A DNA stretch of 64,000 bases from Ciborinia camelliae (Eukaryota > Ascomycota > Leotiomycetes > Helotiales > Sclerotiniaceae), in the NCBI GenBank assembly GCA_025890175.1, contig JANPYM010000001.1, forward strand, positions 399,187-463,186, written 5' to 3'. Positions 48,682-59,518 of the stretch are shown piece by piece. Below the pieces are notes generated by a model. The model searched no databases. It saw only the letters and a list, made by a program, of their open reading frames with translations, and was not told the origin of the DNA. A program made the position numbers and the translations under genes. The number at the start of each line of letters is the position of its first letter. Within the stretch, counting starts at the first letter, position 1.

Positions 48682-51600
48682 ATGTCAAATCGGCAGCCTC
48701 AAATTCCTATTCAAGAGGTGGGGGGACCCGTTCATGGAGGTCCGGATGGAGAGAAGGGATCTGGAAATGAGAGCCACGGATCGAACAGAAAGAAAGTGGT
48801 TGTTGTGGGGTTGGGGATGGTAGGGATTGCTTTCATGTGAGTGTTTACTTGCATTCTTGTTGAGTTCATCCAATGCTAGGTCGGGTGTGAAGTTGATTTA
48901 GAGTAAATGCTAATAATAAGATAGAGAGAAACTGATGAAAATGGATGCCCAGAAACGAGAATACGATATCATAGTCATCGGTGAAGAACCGCATTTGGCT
49001 TATAATCGAGTTGGCCTGACGAGTTTCTTCCAACATCGGGTCGTGGAGAATTTGTATCTGAACCCCAAAACATGGGTATGTTTCCCTATCTTTGGCTTCT
49101 CGCCATACCTTTTAACTGACGGATTGAGCAGTATGCAGATGTTCCGGTTGGATCTCTGAGTTATCACATCAACACCGAAGTGATTGAAATTTGTCATTCT
49201 AACAAGAAAGTCACCTGTGCTTCTGGCGATACAGTCTCATATGATATTCTCGTCTTAGCAACCGGATCCCATGCTCTTCTACCCCAGCATACACCTGGTC
49301 ATGACGCCAAAGGTGTTTTCGTATATCGTAACATAGAGGATTTACAAAATCTCATACGATTTTCTGAACAGAAGAAGGGTACTCATGGACTCGTAGTGGG
49401 CGGAGGCCTCCTGGGTCTCGAAGCTGCAAAGGCTATGATGGACCTTGAGAACTATGAGAAGGTGCATCTGATTGAGAGGAATAAATGGGTGTTGAGTCGT
49501 CAACTTGATGCCGATGCCGGAGGTATGGTTGTCGAACAAGTGCGAGGCCTGGGTTTGGATGTTATGTTATCCAAAAGAGTTGGGAAGATTGAAGTCACCA
49601 ATGAAAATGAGGTGAAAGGTGTGGTATTCGAAGATGGAGAAGAGATGGAATGTTCCACGATATGTTTTGCGATTGGTATCAAAGCTCGAGACGAACTTGC
49701 CCGTCGAGCAGGTATCACATGCGCTGATCACGGTGGAGGAATTGTTGTTGGAAATGATTTATGTACCAGTGTCAAAGATATCTACGCAATTGGTGAATGT
49801 GCTAGTTGGGAAAACCAAACATTCGGACTCATAGCTCCTGGAATCGAGATGGCGGATGTGTTGTCTTTCAACCTGACACAAGCAAAGATACATTCATATC
49901 GGAGTTTCAAGCGACCAGACCTCAGCACCAAATTGAAGTTATTGGGAGTAGAGGTTGCGAGTTTTGGCGACTTCTTTGCGGATAGAGACGGACCTCAGAA
50001 TTTACCGGTGAGCACGGCAAGGAAGAATAAAGACTCATCTGATGCCTCGAGAAATTCGATGAATGGATCTGCGCCATCGCCAGTCAAGGCACTTACTTAC
50101 AAAGATCCTTTCCAAGCTGTCTACAAGAAATATTTGTTCACCATGGATGGAAAGTACCTTTTAGGCGGTATGATGATTGGGGATACGAAAGATTACGTCA
50201 AGCTGGTACCTATGGTGAAAAATCGAAAAGTGTTAGACGTACCACCTAGTCAATTGATCCTCGGAGCCAGCAAAGAAGGCGATGATGGAGGAGATGATTT
50301 GGATGACGACACTCAAATATGCTCCTGTCACAACGTGTCTAAAAGAGACGTCATTCATTCCGTAAAAGAAGGCGGATGCAAAAGTATCGGAGATGTCAAA
50401 TCATGCACGAAAGCTGGAACCGGATGCGGCGGCTGCATGCCACTCGTTACCAGCATCTTCAACAGCACGATGAAATCCATGGGCCAGGAAGTAAAAAACC
50501 ACCTCTGTCCGCATTTCAACTACTCGCGCGCCGATCTCTACAACATCATCTCGGTCAAGAATTTGAAAACGCTCAGTGAAGTCATGCGGGAAGCCGGAAA
50601 CGACCCCGAGAGCCAGGGATGCGAAGCCTGCAAACCATCCATCGGATCCATCTTCAGCTCTCTGTACAACAAACCCATCATCTCGCGACCGCTGCACGGT
50701 CTCCAAGAGACCAACGATCGATTCCTCGCCAACATCCAACGCAACGGGACGTTTTCCGTCGTGCCGCGCGTGAGCGCCGGGGAAATCACCCCGGAGAAAT
50801 TAATCCTCATCGGCAACGTCGCGAAGAAATACAATCTCTACACGAAGATCACGGGCGGGCAAAGAATCGACATGTTTGGGGCCAAGAAACAAGACCTCCT
50901 TGCGATTTGGCGGGAGCTCGTCGACGGGGGCATGGAGTCCGGTCACGCGTATGCCAAGAGTTTGCGCACCGTCAAGAGTTGCGTCGGGACGACGTGGTGC
51001 CGCTACGGGATTGGAGATTCGGTCGGCATGGCCGTGAGATTGGAAGAGCGCTACAAGAGCATCCGAAGTCCACATAAGATTAAAGGGGGTGTCAGCGGTT
51101 GTGTGAGGGAATGTGCCGAGGCGCAGAGTAAAGAGTAATTATGTTTCCCAATTCCCGCCTCCTTCCTCTCTCCCGAAGCGCTTTCTATGTATTTCCCAGC
51201 TCAACGTCATCAAACCTCCCCAAACTAACTCGCACCACTAGTTTCGGCCTCATCGCCACCGAAAAAGGCTTCAACATATTCGTCGGCGGCAACGGGGGTG
51301 CGACCCCCCGCCACAGCGAACTCCTCGCCAAAGACGTGCCACCGGCCTCGGTCATCCCGATCCTCGACCGCTACCTGATCTTCTACATCCGCACGGCAGA
51401 TAAACTGCAACGCACCGCGCGGTGGCTCGAAGCGCTCCCAGGCGGCATCACGTACCTCCGCTCCGTGATCCTCGACGACAAACTCGGCATCTGCGCGAGC
51501 CTGGAAGCGCAAATGGACGAGCTAGTCGGGAGTTTCTTCGACGAATGGGCGGCGGCCCTCGACGACGCCGCGCGGGCCCCCTCGTTCCGCCAATTCGACA

Positions 51601-52361
51601 ACAGCCCCGAGACGGTGGAAACCATGGAGCTGGTGCGGGATCGCGGCCAGACGCGGCCCGTCGATTGGGCCAAGGAGAGCGCCACCCTCGATTTTCGCAA
51701 CATCCAGTGGTCGTCGCTGCGCTGGGAACGCATGATGGACGCGGATCATTTTCGCGGCGCCGACGAGCTGCCCAATGGCATCTCGGCGTGCGTCAAGAGG
51801 GGGGATACGCAATTGGCGATTTGGAGGGTGCGCGGGAGGTGGCTGGCCAGTCAGCAGATGTGTCCGCACAAACGGGCGTTTGTATTAAGCGACGGGTTGA
51901 TTGGGGATCGGCGGGCGCCCGTCGTGCGTTCTGAGGGGGAAGCCCACGAAACCGAAACCGCAGCGCAACAAATCTGGATCTCCTGTCCGCAGCACAAGAG
52001 GAATTTCTCGCTGCAGGGAGAAAGCGCGGGACGCTGCGCCAACGACGCGGCGCTCAGCATCGCGATCTTTGCGGCCGAGGCGCGCGACGACGGCGCCGTG
52101 TATGTGCAGCTGCCGCCGGTGCACGAGCTAGATGGGGTCTTGGGGATGGCGCGGTGGAAGGTGAAGGCTGGGGAGGGTGGGGAGGGTCCGTTTGAGAAGT
52201 GGGATCGGGAGCGGGATCGGGAGCGGGATCGGAAGATGGGGAGGGAGGGGGTGAAGAGGAAGGGGAAGGGGAGAAAACCGGTCCCGTTGGAGATGAGGAG
52301 GGAGGTGAAGGGCGGTGGGGGAGAGGAAGAGGGAGAGGGAGAGGGGAGTATCGATTGGTGA
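48682..52361 (+). CDS. niiA: Assimilatory nitrite reductase [NAD(P)H]
   Basis: Four exons, 48682-48836, 48925-49075, 49132-51134 and 51242-52361, give 1142 residues, the normal size for fungal NiiA. Order: FAD domain with [13 protein letters not shown] (~39-51), NAD(P) motif [13 protein letters not shown], a BFD-like [2Fe-2S] site with CSCHNV and GTGCGGC (~499-535), nitrite/sulphite reductase halves, siroheme/[4Fe-4S] cysteines in TTWCRYG (~722) and [10 protein letters not shown] (~756), and a C-terminal Rieske-type domain with MCPHKRAF (~976) and CPQHKRNF (~1017). It reduces nitrite to ammonium in the cytosol with six electrons from NAD(P)H. The last ~50 residues are an Arg/Glu/Lys/Gly-rich low-complexity tail. 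The 5' half has ordinary GC, while ~50400-52200 is very GC-rich. Confidence 0.96.
52195..52350 (+). repeat. GA-rich low-complexity tract inside the niiA 3' end
   Basis: Imperfect GGGATCGGGAGC units followed by GGGAGG/GAGGAA-type purine runs, in frame, encode the repeated RERDRE-type and [11 protein letters not shown] tail of nitrite reductase. Such a purine-rich tract probably arose by replication slippage and lies beyond the conserved Rieske domain. Confidence 0.75.
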
Positions 52362-53028
52362 ATGTTGGTGCAGGATTGACTCTTGAGTTTTAGGTATGAG
52401 TTGTGAACCTCCAGCTCAATGCGAAATACTATTTACTATTTACTGTCCATGTAAAAATAAAAATGAAATCAAAAACGCTACACTGTAAGCATTGCTCAAT
52501 CTACGCTCAATCTACAATATGCATGACGAAAGAAGTAAAGTAATCCACCAATTGAATCAGTAAATCAGTACAGTAAATTAGCGAAAAAACCTCCCAACAC
52601 CGCCAGAAATTGGAGACTGTATATTGATATTTATTGCCTCGACGGAGGGGGGGGGAAGTATATGAAAGGATCAAGATACATACAAAAAGGGAGACGCATC
52701 ATGAAATTCGTTAAAACGGTAGATTTTCATTGAAGTGGAGCGCATGCATTTAACTACAAACCCAAAAAGCAGCACCATGCAACGCAACGCAGTGCTCTAT
52801 GATACGATCGCATCTAGATTAAACCCCCAACGCCAGCCAGCCATTCCCGACATTTGCATACCTTGGTATCCACTTCAGTTGATTTGTGAAAGGAAGGAAA
52901 GAAGAATGTCCCAAGTGAGTGACATCCAAAATGGACAAGTATTTTGAAAATAAAAGTATCGTCTGCTCCTCAGACGCTTGTTGTTTTGCATGTTTCCAAT
53001 GCAAATTGTGAGGATATGAAAATAGTAA
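52362..53028. other. Intergenic region between convergent niiA and srbA
   Basis: 0.67 kb between 3' ends, AT-rich, with a G run near 52646. It must contain both terminators. The frames at 52735-52947 (+) and 52819-53004 (-) overlap each other and show no domain. Confidence 0.5.
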
Positions 53029-55855
53029 TCAGCATCCTTCACTGTCATCATCATCGCTCATGCTTCCATAGCCTGCATCATTTTCCATACCAACAACTTG
53101 AGCAGTGATTGATAAGCATTTCTCCACCATATCTCTCTTCAATTCAGTTTCCAAGCCACTCTTCTCACCATCTGTGCCACCAATCCAAAGTCTGAGATTA
53201 CCCGCAAATTTCTCTAGTGAAGTGGCACAGGTTGAGGCAATCAAGGTATGCTCGTGCATCTTTCCAACAAGCTTGAACATTGCCGTGAAGCCAAGTAAAG
53301 TCAGATTGGTTGGGGCGATTGATTCAATGATTCTGGTGGCATTCTCAGGATGAGCAGGCATGGGGAAGCGTTCCAAATAAGCAAGAGCCATGGCGCAATG
53401 AATTGAGGTCTGAATGTCGGGTAGGTTGGCGATAGAGGTTTTGATGTTAACATTTGATTCTACCGGCATCTTCTGTTGTCCAGCACCAACTGCCTTGAGA
53501 GCAATAGCAATACTCTGTCCGCGTTTTTCTTTGACCAAAACGGCACGTGCCACGAGAGCACGTATTTGAGCTCCGGATCCGGGAGGTGCTGTTTGGATGG
53601 CAATGTTGATCTCATCAGCAACAGTCTTAGAGCCTACTACACCTTCATTATCTGCTTCAAGACTTTTTGCCAATGCTTTGTGAAGAGTGAGACTTGACCA
53701 CCAAGCTGCGACCGCATCAAGGGGGCTGCGAATAGCGAAATCGTCCACAACTCGGTCCATACCACAGTTGACCTTGGTGTTCTTGGTAGTTGGTAAATTC
53801 CACGCAAGGTTGTAAGCACGTTGTATCACGGCATCGACCAGAACATCATCGCATTTTTGCTCAAGGAGAGTGGCAAGGTATTCAGGTAGCTCGTCATGTT
53901 GCTCTTTGGATTGGGACAGAATTTGCTGCATTTGCTTAGCTTCGTTCCATTTCCATCTGGCCAATTCCTGTGCACAGTTTCGAACGATGTTGGAACCCGC
54001 AAATCCATTTTTGTTCAGCTCCCATAACAAAACACGAATATGGAGCGCTTTGAGCATTAAGCGTGCTGGAGTATCAGGTAAGGTACCAGAGGCCAATAGG
54101 GTCAAGGTCAAACGGCTTTTGCTGACTTCGACATCGCCACCAGTTAGTTGGGCATCAAGAGCAATAGACCAGGCTTTGATTCGAGCAACCTCTTGCTCTT
54201 CCGTGGTACCAGTCAGGAAGGAATAGAGAGAAGGTCCGACGATGTTGCGACACGTGAACTTGCCAACCTTCATACATAAAGCAGCTGCCTCGAGAAAGAA
54301 ATTGTGTCTTGGTACCCAAACTGTTTGAATCGCTGTAAGCCAAGCTTGTCTCCTGACTTGTATAGAAGAGGCGAGTGACGGTGCGGCAGCTAAATTGGCG
54401 GACTTCGAGCCTTTTGAATTTGGCTTAGGGCTGAACACCGAAGGGAGGAAAACGTAGAGGAGGAGACCGAGTGCGAGGGAACATTGAAGGTAATGTATAG
54501 TCTGACTAGCTGGGAGGTGATATCCTTGAAAGTTGACCTCCAATGCTGAATGAAGACCACGACTCAAGGTCCTGAGGAACTGAGAAGGAAGAGCCATGAG
54601 ACCTCGGGCGCCAGGCGTGTCAGCGTCTTGCTCTGCCTCCGAGAAGCCTTGCATCATCATGAGGCCAGCAAGCGAGCCAACCATGAGCTTACCGAAGTAT
54701 CCCCCATTCCATGCGTTAGGACCAATCGGTTGGCGGTTCTGGTTGACGTATTGTGTGGGAACAGCAAAAGTCTCTTGACTCATTTGACCATGCAATCTTC
54801 GCATATCATCTGGCACAGGTATCATACCCTGATCGGAAGATGGTGAAGGACCTGGGGTGTTGAAATCTTGAGCGTACTGGTATGGATTCATTGGTTGTTG
54901 GATGGGACCGAAACCCATAGATCCAGAAACAAAAAGCTTTTCAAAAGCGTTGATGCGTGTCTTCATTTGGGTGTTCTCGTCTTGCAAACGCGAGTTACGC
55001 TTCTCTAGGTGTCGAATATATTCAGTGGCCTTTGCGAGGACCTGTCATCGTAATGATTAGCGTGGGTTGCACCTTAAGAGGTATGGAGAGGATGGTGGCG
55101 TGATTTTGAGACTCGGATGATATTTTCCCAATCCGCAGATAGATCGACTCATCACTGCATGATAGAATGAAGGAACAACTCACTGTAGCTTTGTTCAATT
55201 TATGAGCAGGAGTTAAACCTTGTAACTCCTCTCGATCATCAGCCGTATCTTCACCACGAGCACTCTTCTGCATTATCCGTAAACTCGGTACACTGTCCCG
55301 CAGAGCCGCAATCTTTTCATTCAAATTTGTGCGATACCTCCTCTCGATCAAATTGTGGGCAGTCTTCTTGACGGGTGGGTGTTGACCTGCAGACTCGTCA
55401 TCATCGTCATCGTCGACTTCTGCGGAAGATTTGCGCTTGCGACTATTATCAAGGGATTCAGGCGAGGAGATGGAATTGCTCTTGGATGTGGAAGAGTTTG
55501 GACTGCGTTGGCTATGGTACTTGAGGTGTGGTGGCATGGCGATATGGCGCAGCTTCTCTTGCTGAGCAGCAGTGAGTCCTCCGTTTTGGTTCATCGTTGT
55601 GTATGTCGGACCTAAATTTTGAAGGTCTTCTTGTGGTTTCGGCATGGGAGGATCCCAATTCAACGGGGTCGAGTATAGTCCACCGTCGTAAGGCGGGGTA
55701 TCTTCGTCCCAGTTTGCGGGAAACAAAGGATCCAGGTCGTCGTCGAGACCTAGTGAATCTGCAAAAACGGAAGTTTGTTCGAATTCATTGGTAGATTCGA
55801 GACCGGCTGATATCCCAGATAACGTCGGATCAAAAAAAGGATTCTTGGATGCCAT
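53029..55855 (-). CDS. srbA: SREBP-type membrane-bound bHLH transcription factor (SrbA/Sre1)
   Basis: Two exons, 55855-55184 and 55041-53029, give 894 residues. The acidic N-terminus ([18 protein letters not shown]) is a likely activation domain. The bHLH begins near 165 with [16 protein letters not shown]; the Tyr in ERRYR is the SREBP signature that allows sterol-regulatory-element binding. The helix continues across the intron as [17 protein letters not shown]. Two hydrophobic spans follow near 342-362 ([16 protein letters not shown]) and 410-428 ([15 protein letters not shown]), then the C-terminal DUF2014-type region. By family knowledge it is anchored in the ER, released by Dsc-dependent cleavage under low oxygen or low sterol, and activates ergosterol and iron genes. 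An in-frame ATG at 55948 would add 31 residues; I prefer the one at 55855 because MASKNPFF starts the conserved part. Confidence 0.94.
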
Positions 55856-58660
55856 GATCAGGCACGCAACATGGAGCGATGTTTTATCTATGGCAAGATA
55901 TGACTTATGGGGAATCGGGTATGTCACTCTATGTGGTGAGGAATTCAAAAAGTGGTTTGATAGTTTGTAGGTAAGGTAAGGTTTGATCGGATAGACTTGG
56001 GTGAGACAAGGATTGAATTATGCACGAGATGTAGGTAATGAATGTACGGAAGAGGTACGAGATGAGTTAAAGTTCCAACCTCTTGGAGGGAGTGAATGAT
56101 GAGCGGGATGATTAAGTTTTGATTTGATAAATACCTAGGTAATAAATAATAAATAAGTTTAGGATTTTACTTTACGATTCAATTCAATTCAATACAATTC
56201 AATTCAATGGATTTCCATTTACATTTACATTTACATTTCCATTTACATTTCCATTTACATTTCCATTTCCATATGAATGAAAGAAACCTCTAGCTTAGAA
56301 AGAGAAGGAAGAAAATCAAGTGACGGTGACTGTGACTGACTCTGATTCATCCATCTAAGGATTGTGTGAATTGGGGGGGAAGAGGGTGAATTCTCGACCG
56401 ATGTGCAGTTGGGTGACTTTTTGGTGGTCTGATTTCTGATTTTATCGTATGATGCATTGATGGGTGGGTCGTTCCGCAAGAATTTAGCTTAACCTTATCT
56501 TATTTTTTTTTGGTGGACGGGATGGATGGAGTAACGGGGCTTAGGTAAGTAATCTCCGGCCAACCTTACCTAGCTAGGTATGAATCGAGTCTTTTTATTT
56601 GTTATTTATTACTTACCTGGGTAAGGAACCTTACCATCAATCACTTGGAAGTGATTGGCAGTGATTGATGATGAATGATATGATATGGTATGATTTTCTT
56701 TTTGATGAAATTGAAGATTGAGTATATGATAGGTCCATAATAGGCATAATGATACACGTGCCGGTAAGAGAACGTACCTATAGTCCATCCATCTGCATCA
56801 ATTGATCTTCATCAATAGAAATGCCGGTAACCTTATTAGTGGACTTCGGGAATGTTCAATTGGATTGCTGACAGCTCCAGTCCGCTTGGACTGCCGTGAA
56901 TGCTTTTTCGCTAATGTTCGCTCTAGAAGCAATAGAAGGAGAAGAAGAAAAGAAGAAAATGTCGATCCATGGGGAAGTGCCATCAAATATGTTATAATAC
57001 CTATAGTACCTACCTACCTACTTAGTCTCGATATAATTGAGCTAGCTGCTAAATCTATCGTAATGATAATATAATAATAACATGTCCACATGAAAAAAGC
57101 ATGAAAATTTCCAGATTTACCTGCAAGGATAAAATCTAGATAGGTAAACATTGAGGAATCCTAAAGGTATCATTCTGGGTGCTCATTTCAACTATCCTTC
57201 AATGTACCGACGGGATAGATCCCCGTATTTTATCTTTCGGGAAAACAATATATTATCCAAAGTTGGTCGAAGGATGTAGATTGAAAAACAACTTCTCCGG
57301 TGCTTCCCTAGGTCCTTCCAAGCGGAAACTCAATGGTTGAGCTCGTCATTTGAATTACACATTCGGGATGATAAACCAACATGCTCTGAAAACCGTCTAG
57401 ATCACGCCACCGAGCGAGTCTCGCCATCAAAGTTGACAATGCGAAAGTAATATCCTATCGCTCATCTTTTCTATGGTGAACCGGATGGTATGCAAATGGG
57501 AATCTTGCCCAGCATCCTCTGAGAGAGGCGCGATGCTATCAACTCATCTCAACGTCCTCCTCAGCAATCACACACATATTCCCTCATCCTTCCGATTTTT
57601 CGGGAAACTGAGCAAAATATCAATGAAATCGGAATTGGAGGAGAACATTTCACTCACAAATGTCGTCGAAACCCGTGGATCGATTGACAAGGTTCAACAA
57701 TGAGTATACCAACAACAAAATATACTTGATAGGCCCAGTGATGTCTCGAGCGGGCTTTTGCTGAAGCCACCGCATTGAAGATTACTAGCTTGCTTGTATG
57801 CTTTCCAATTTCTCATTTCTATATATCTACGCTTTTGCCACTTGGGTACGCTATAAACTTTCCAGTAATTGGTGACATGCATGACTGGTTTATGATATTC
57901 AATTTTCCCTTGCGCGAACTTGAATGCGTGGTATGACTGGCAACTAGATATTCCATATTACAAAAGTCTTCAAAAAAGAAAAAAAAACACAGACCCCCCC
58001 CCCCCCCCCTAAGTGACAGAGGATAAAGAATGTCAGAGCGGAAAATATAGTAAATGCTAACCCCGGCTCGATAACTCCCCCCCAAAGTCAAGTGGACCCC
58101 GCTAGCTACAAGCGGGATATCTCCTGGCAACTTGCACGTTGCAAGTCTCGAAAGAGGGGCAGATGAGCCCACGGCTCCTTCCCAGTTCCACCCAACTTTC
58201 TAGCCTGTATACGCAAGCTAGGCCCCTCGTTTAGCATAGGTAGGTAGGATTAAGGTAGCGTCCACCAATCTACCAAATTTCGGGGTTGGGCCAAATGGAA
58301 TAGCTTCAAAATTGTACATTTTGGACAGTGGAATGCGAGGGAAGATATGTATTGTTAGGCCGATCTAGGTAGGTATAATTACTGTATGTACACTTTTATT
58401 TATATGACGCACACTGCGAAAGAAGCTTTAAAGTAGGTCGGCATCCAATGCCGGCGTCTTTTTAATTTATTAATAGCGATGTTCACGTTTCTCGTCAACT
58501 CAATATCCACAAATCAAATTCCTGGGTGGAGGCTGCAAGTCAACGTATATAAGATATCATGCACCAGCATGTGCCAAGATATTTCCGTGATCCAGCGAGC
58601 TCCCAGAAGTGGTCATACCCCTCTCGAGGCACCACGATAGATTCTCCAAAATTCTCACCA
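55856..58660. other. Intergenic region with microsatellites upstream of srbA
   Basis: 2.8 kb without a supported gene. It contains the srbA promoter, AATTC-type and TTTACA/TTTCCA-type repeats at 56173-56271 (listed), ACCT runs near 57003, and a 13-14 C homopolymer near 57998. Frames at 56802-57074 (+), 57473-57703 (+) and 57819-58172 (-) have no domain or codon-like bias. Confidence 0.5.
56173..56271. repeat. Microsatellite pair upstream of srbA
   Basis: Two adjacent imperfect arrays. AATTC units occupy about 56177-56207, and a hexamer array of TTTACA alternating with TTTCCA runs from about 56214 to 56271. They lie ~320-420 bp upstream of the srbA start codon, in its promoter or 5' UTR, so array length could vary between strains. 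Confidence 0.85.
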
Positions 58661-59462
58661 TTCGACGTCTCCATCATCACTTAAAACCATCCGCAACCAT
58701 GAAATCCACCCCTACATTTTAATTTCGTGTCCAAAATCTCTCTCCGGGGAACCATCCTCTCATTGTGAAAATCCACGCGGGTGGCTCGGTCACTTCTCTG
58801 TCTCCCCCCCCCCCCAATATCCCTCGGTTCTAACAAATCCCCAGTATCCGGTTCCGGAATCTCCCCCGACTGGTTCGCCCAATAGGTAACCTGCTCCCCC
58901 TCTCCCTCTCCCTCCAAAAATCCGCCATAATCATCGCCCCCAACCACCGCCTCCTCCCAAATCATCCGTCCCCAGAATGATAATGATCTCCAACATCTGC
59001 GCATCGTGGACCTGACTCCACACTCCCGCTTTTCACCCCTCGCTCCCTTCGCACATCACCGCCGATCTCTCCCACACCCTCTTCTATGGCGATCGTGCCG
59101 CCGGTCATCGGACCATCCTGTCCGCCGTACCCGTCCCCGAGCCCGAGAATCCATTCCCTTCCCACCATGTATGTATGGCCGCATTTCCACACTTGCATCT
59201 GGAGGATCGATCTATGCTTGCTTTCGTGAGGAGTGGGAAAAAGAAAAATATCCGTGGGGGGCTCGCTCCCGTGCTGCCTCCTTCCTTTCGAGATGGACAT
59301 ACATTTCAAATGGACGCCATGCATTCGGATCCCTGTACAAGACTCCTCGTCTCGGTTCACTCCAATCCGAAAGATCGCATCATTATTATCTGGGTCGCGT
59401 TGCAAGAGGAAAGATATAGAGAGGTGCTTGGTAATGGGATGCGTAGGATGTGTATCCCTTGA
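58661..59462 (+). pseudogene. Decayed alpha/beta-hydrolase (HGGG-type esterase/lipase) pseudogene
   Basis: Fragments of one hydrolase appear in order on the plus strand but in different frames. FDVSIIT (58661) and KTIRNHEI (58684) are near the start. HPLIVKIHAGGSVTS (58753), with HAGG in place of the HGGG oxyanion motif, comes next. SAIIIAPNHRLLP (58921) follows, then DLSHTLFYGDRAAGH (from 59063), where G-x-S-x-G should be; the nucleophile Ser codon is now CGT (Arg). Frame shifts lie near 58681, 58750, a run of C at 58804-58816, and ~58870-58980, with several stops between. Third-position C bias remains strong in the last 130 codons. Intact fungal members of this family are ~330-residue esterases. 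An assembly gap follows just after the final stop. Confidence 0.65.
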
Positions 59463-59518
59463 GGGTTTGGGGAAGATTGCTCNNNNNNNNNNCCTTGAGG
59501 GTTTGGGGAAGATTGCTC
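59457..59518. other. Assembly gap flanked by identical 26-bp sequence
   Basis: Ten N at 59483-59492 separate two perfect 26-bp copies (59457-59482 and 59493-59518), both starting CCTTGAGGG and ending GATTGCTC. This is the pattern left when two overlapping contig ends are placed next to each other without merging. The true genome probably has one copy and no missing sequence. Confidence 0.85.

Noticed and set aside
50619..51934. Alternative-frame ORFs at 50619-51077 and 51422-51934 (+) and several on the minus strand
   Set aside because: They lie inside conserved nitrite reductase coding sequence; high GC removes stop codons from other frames.
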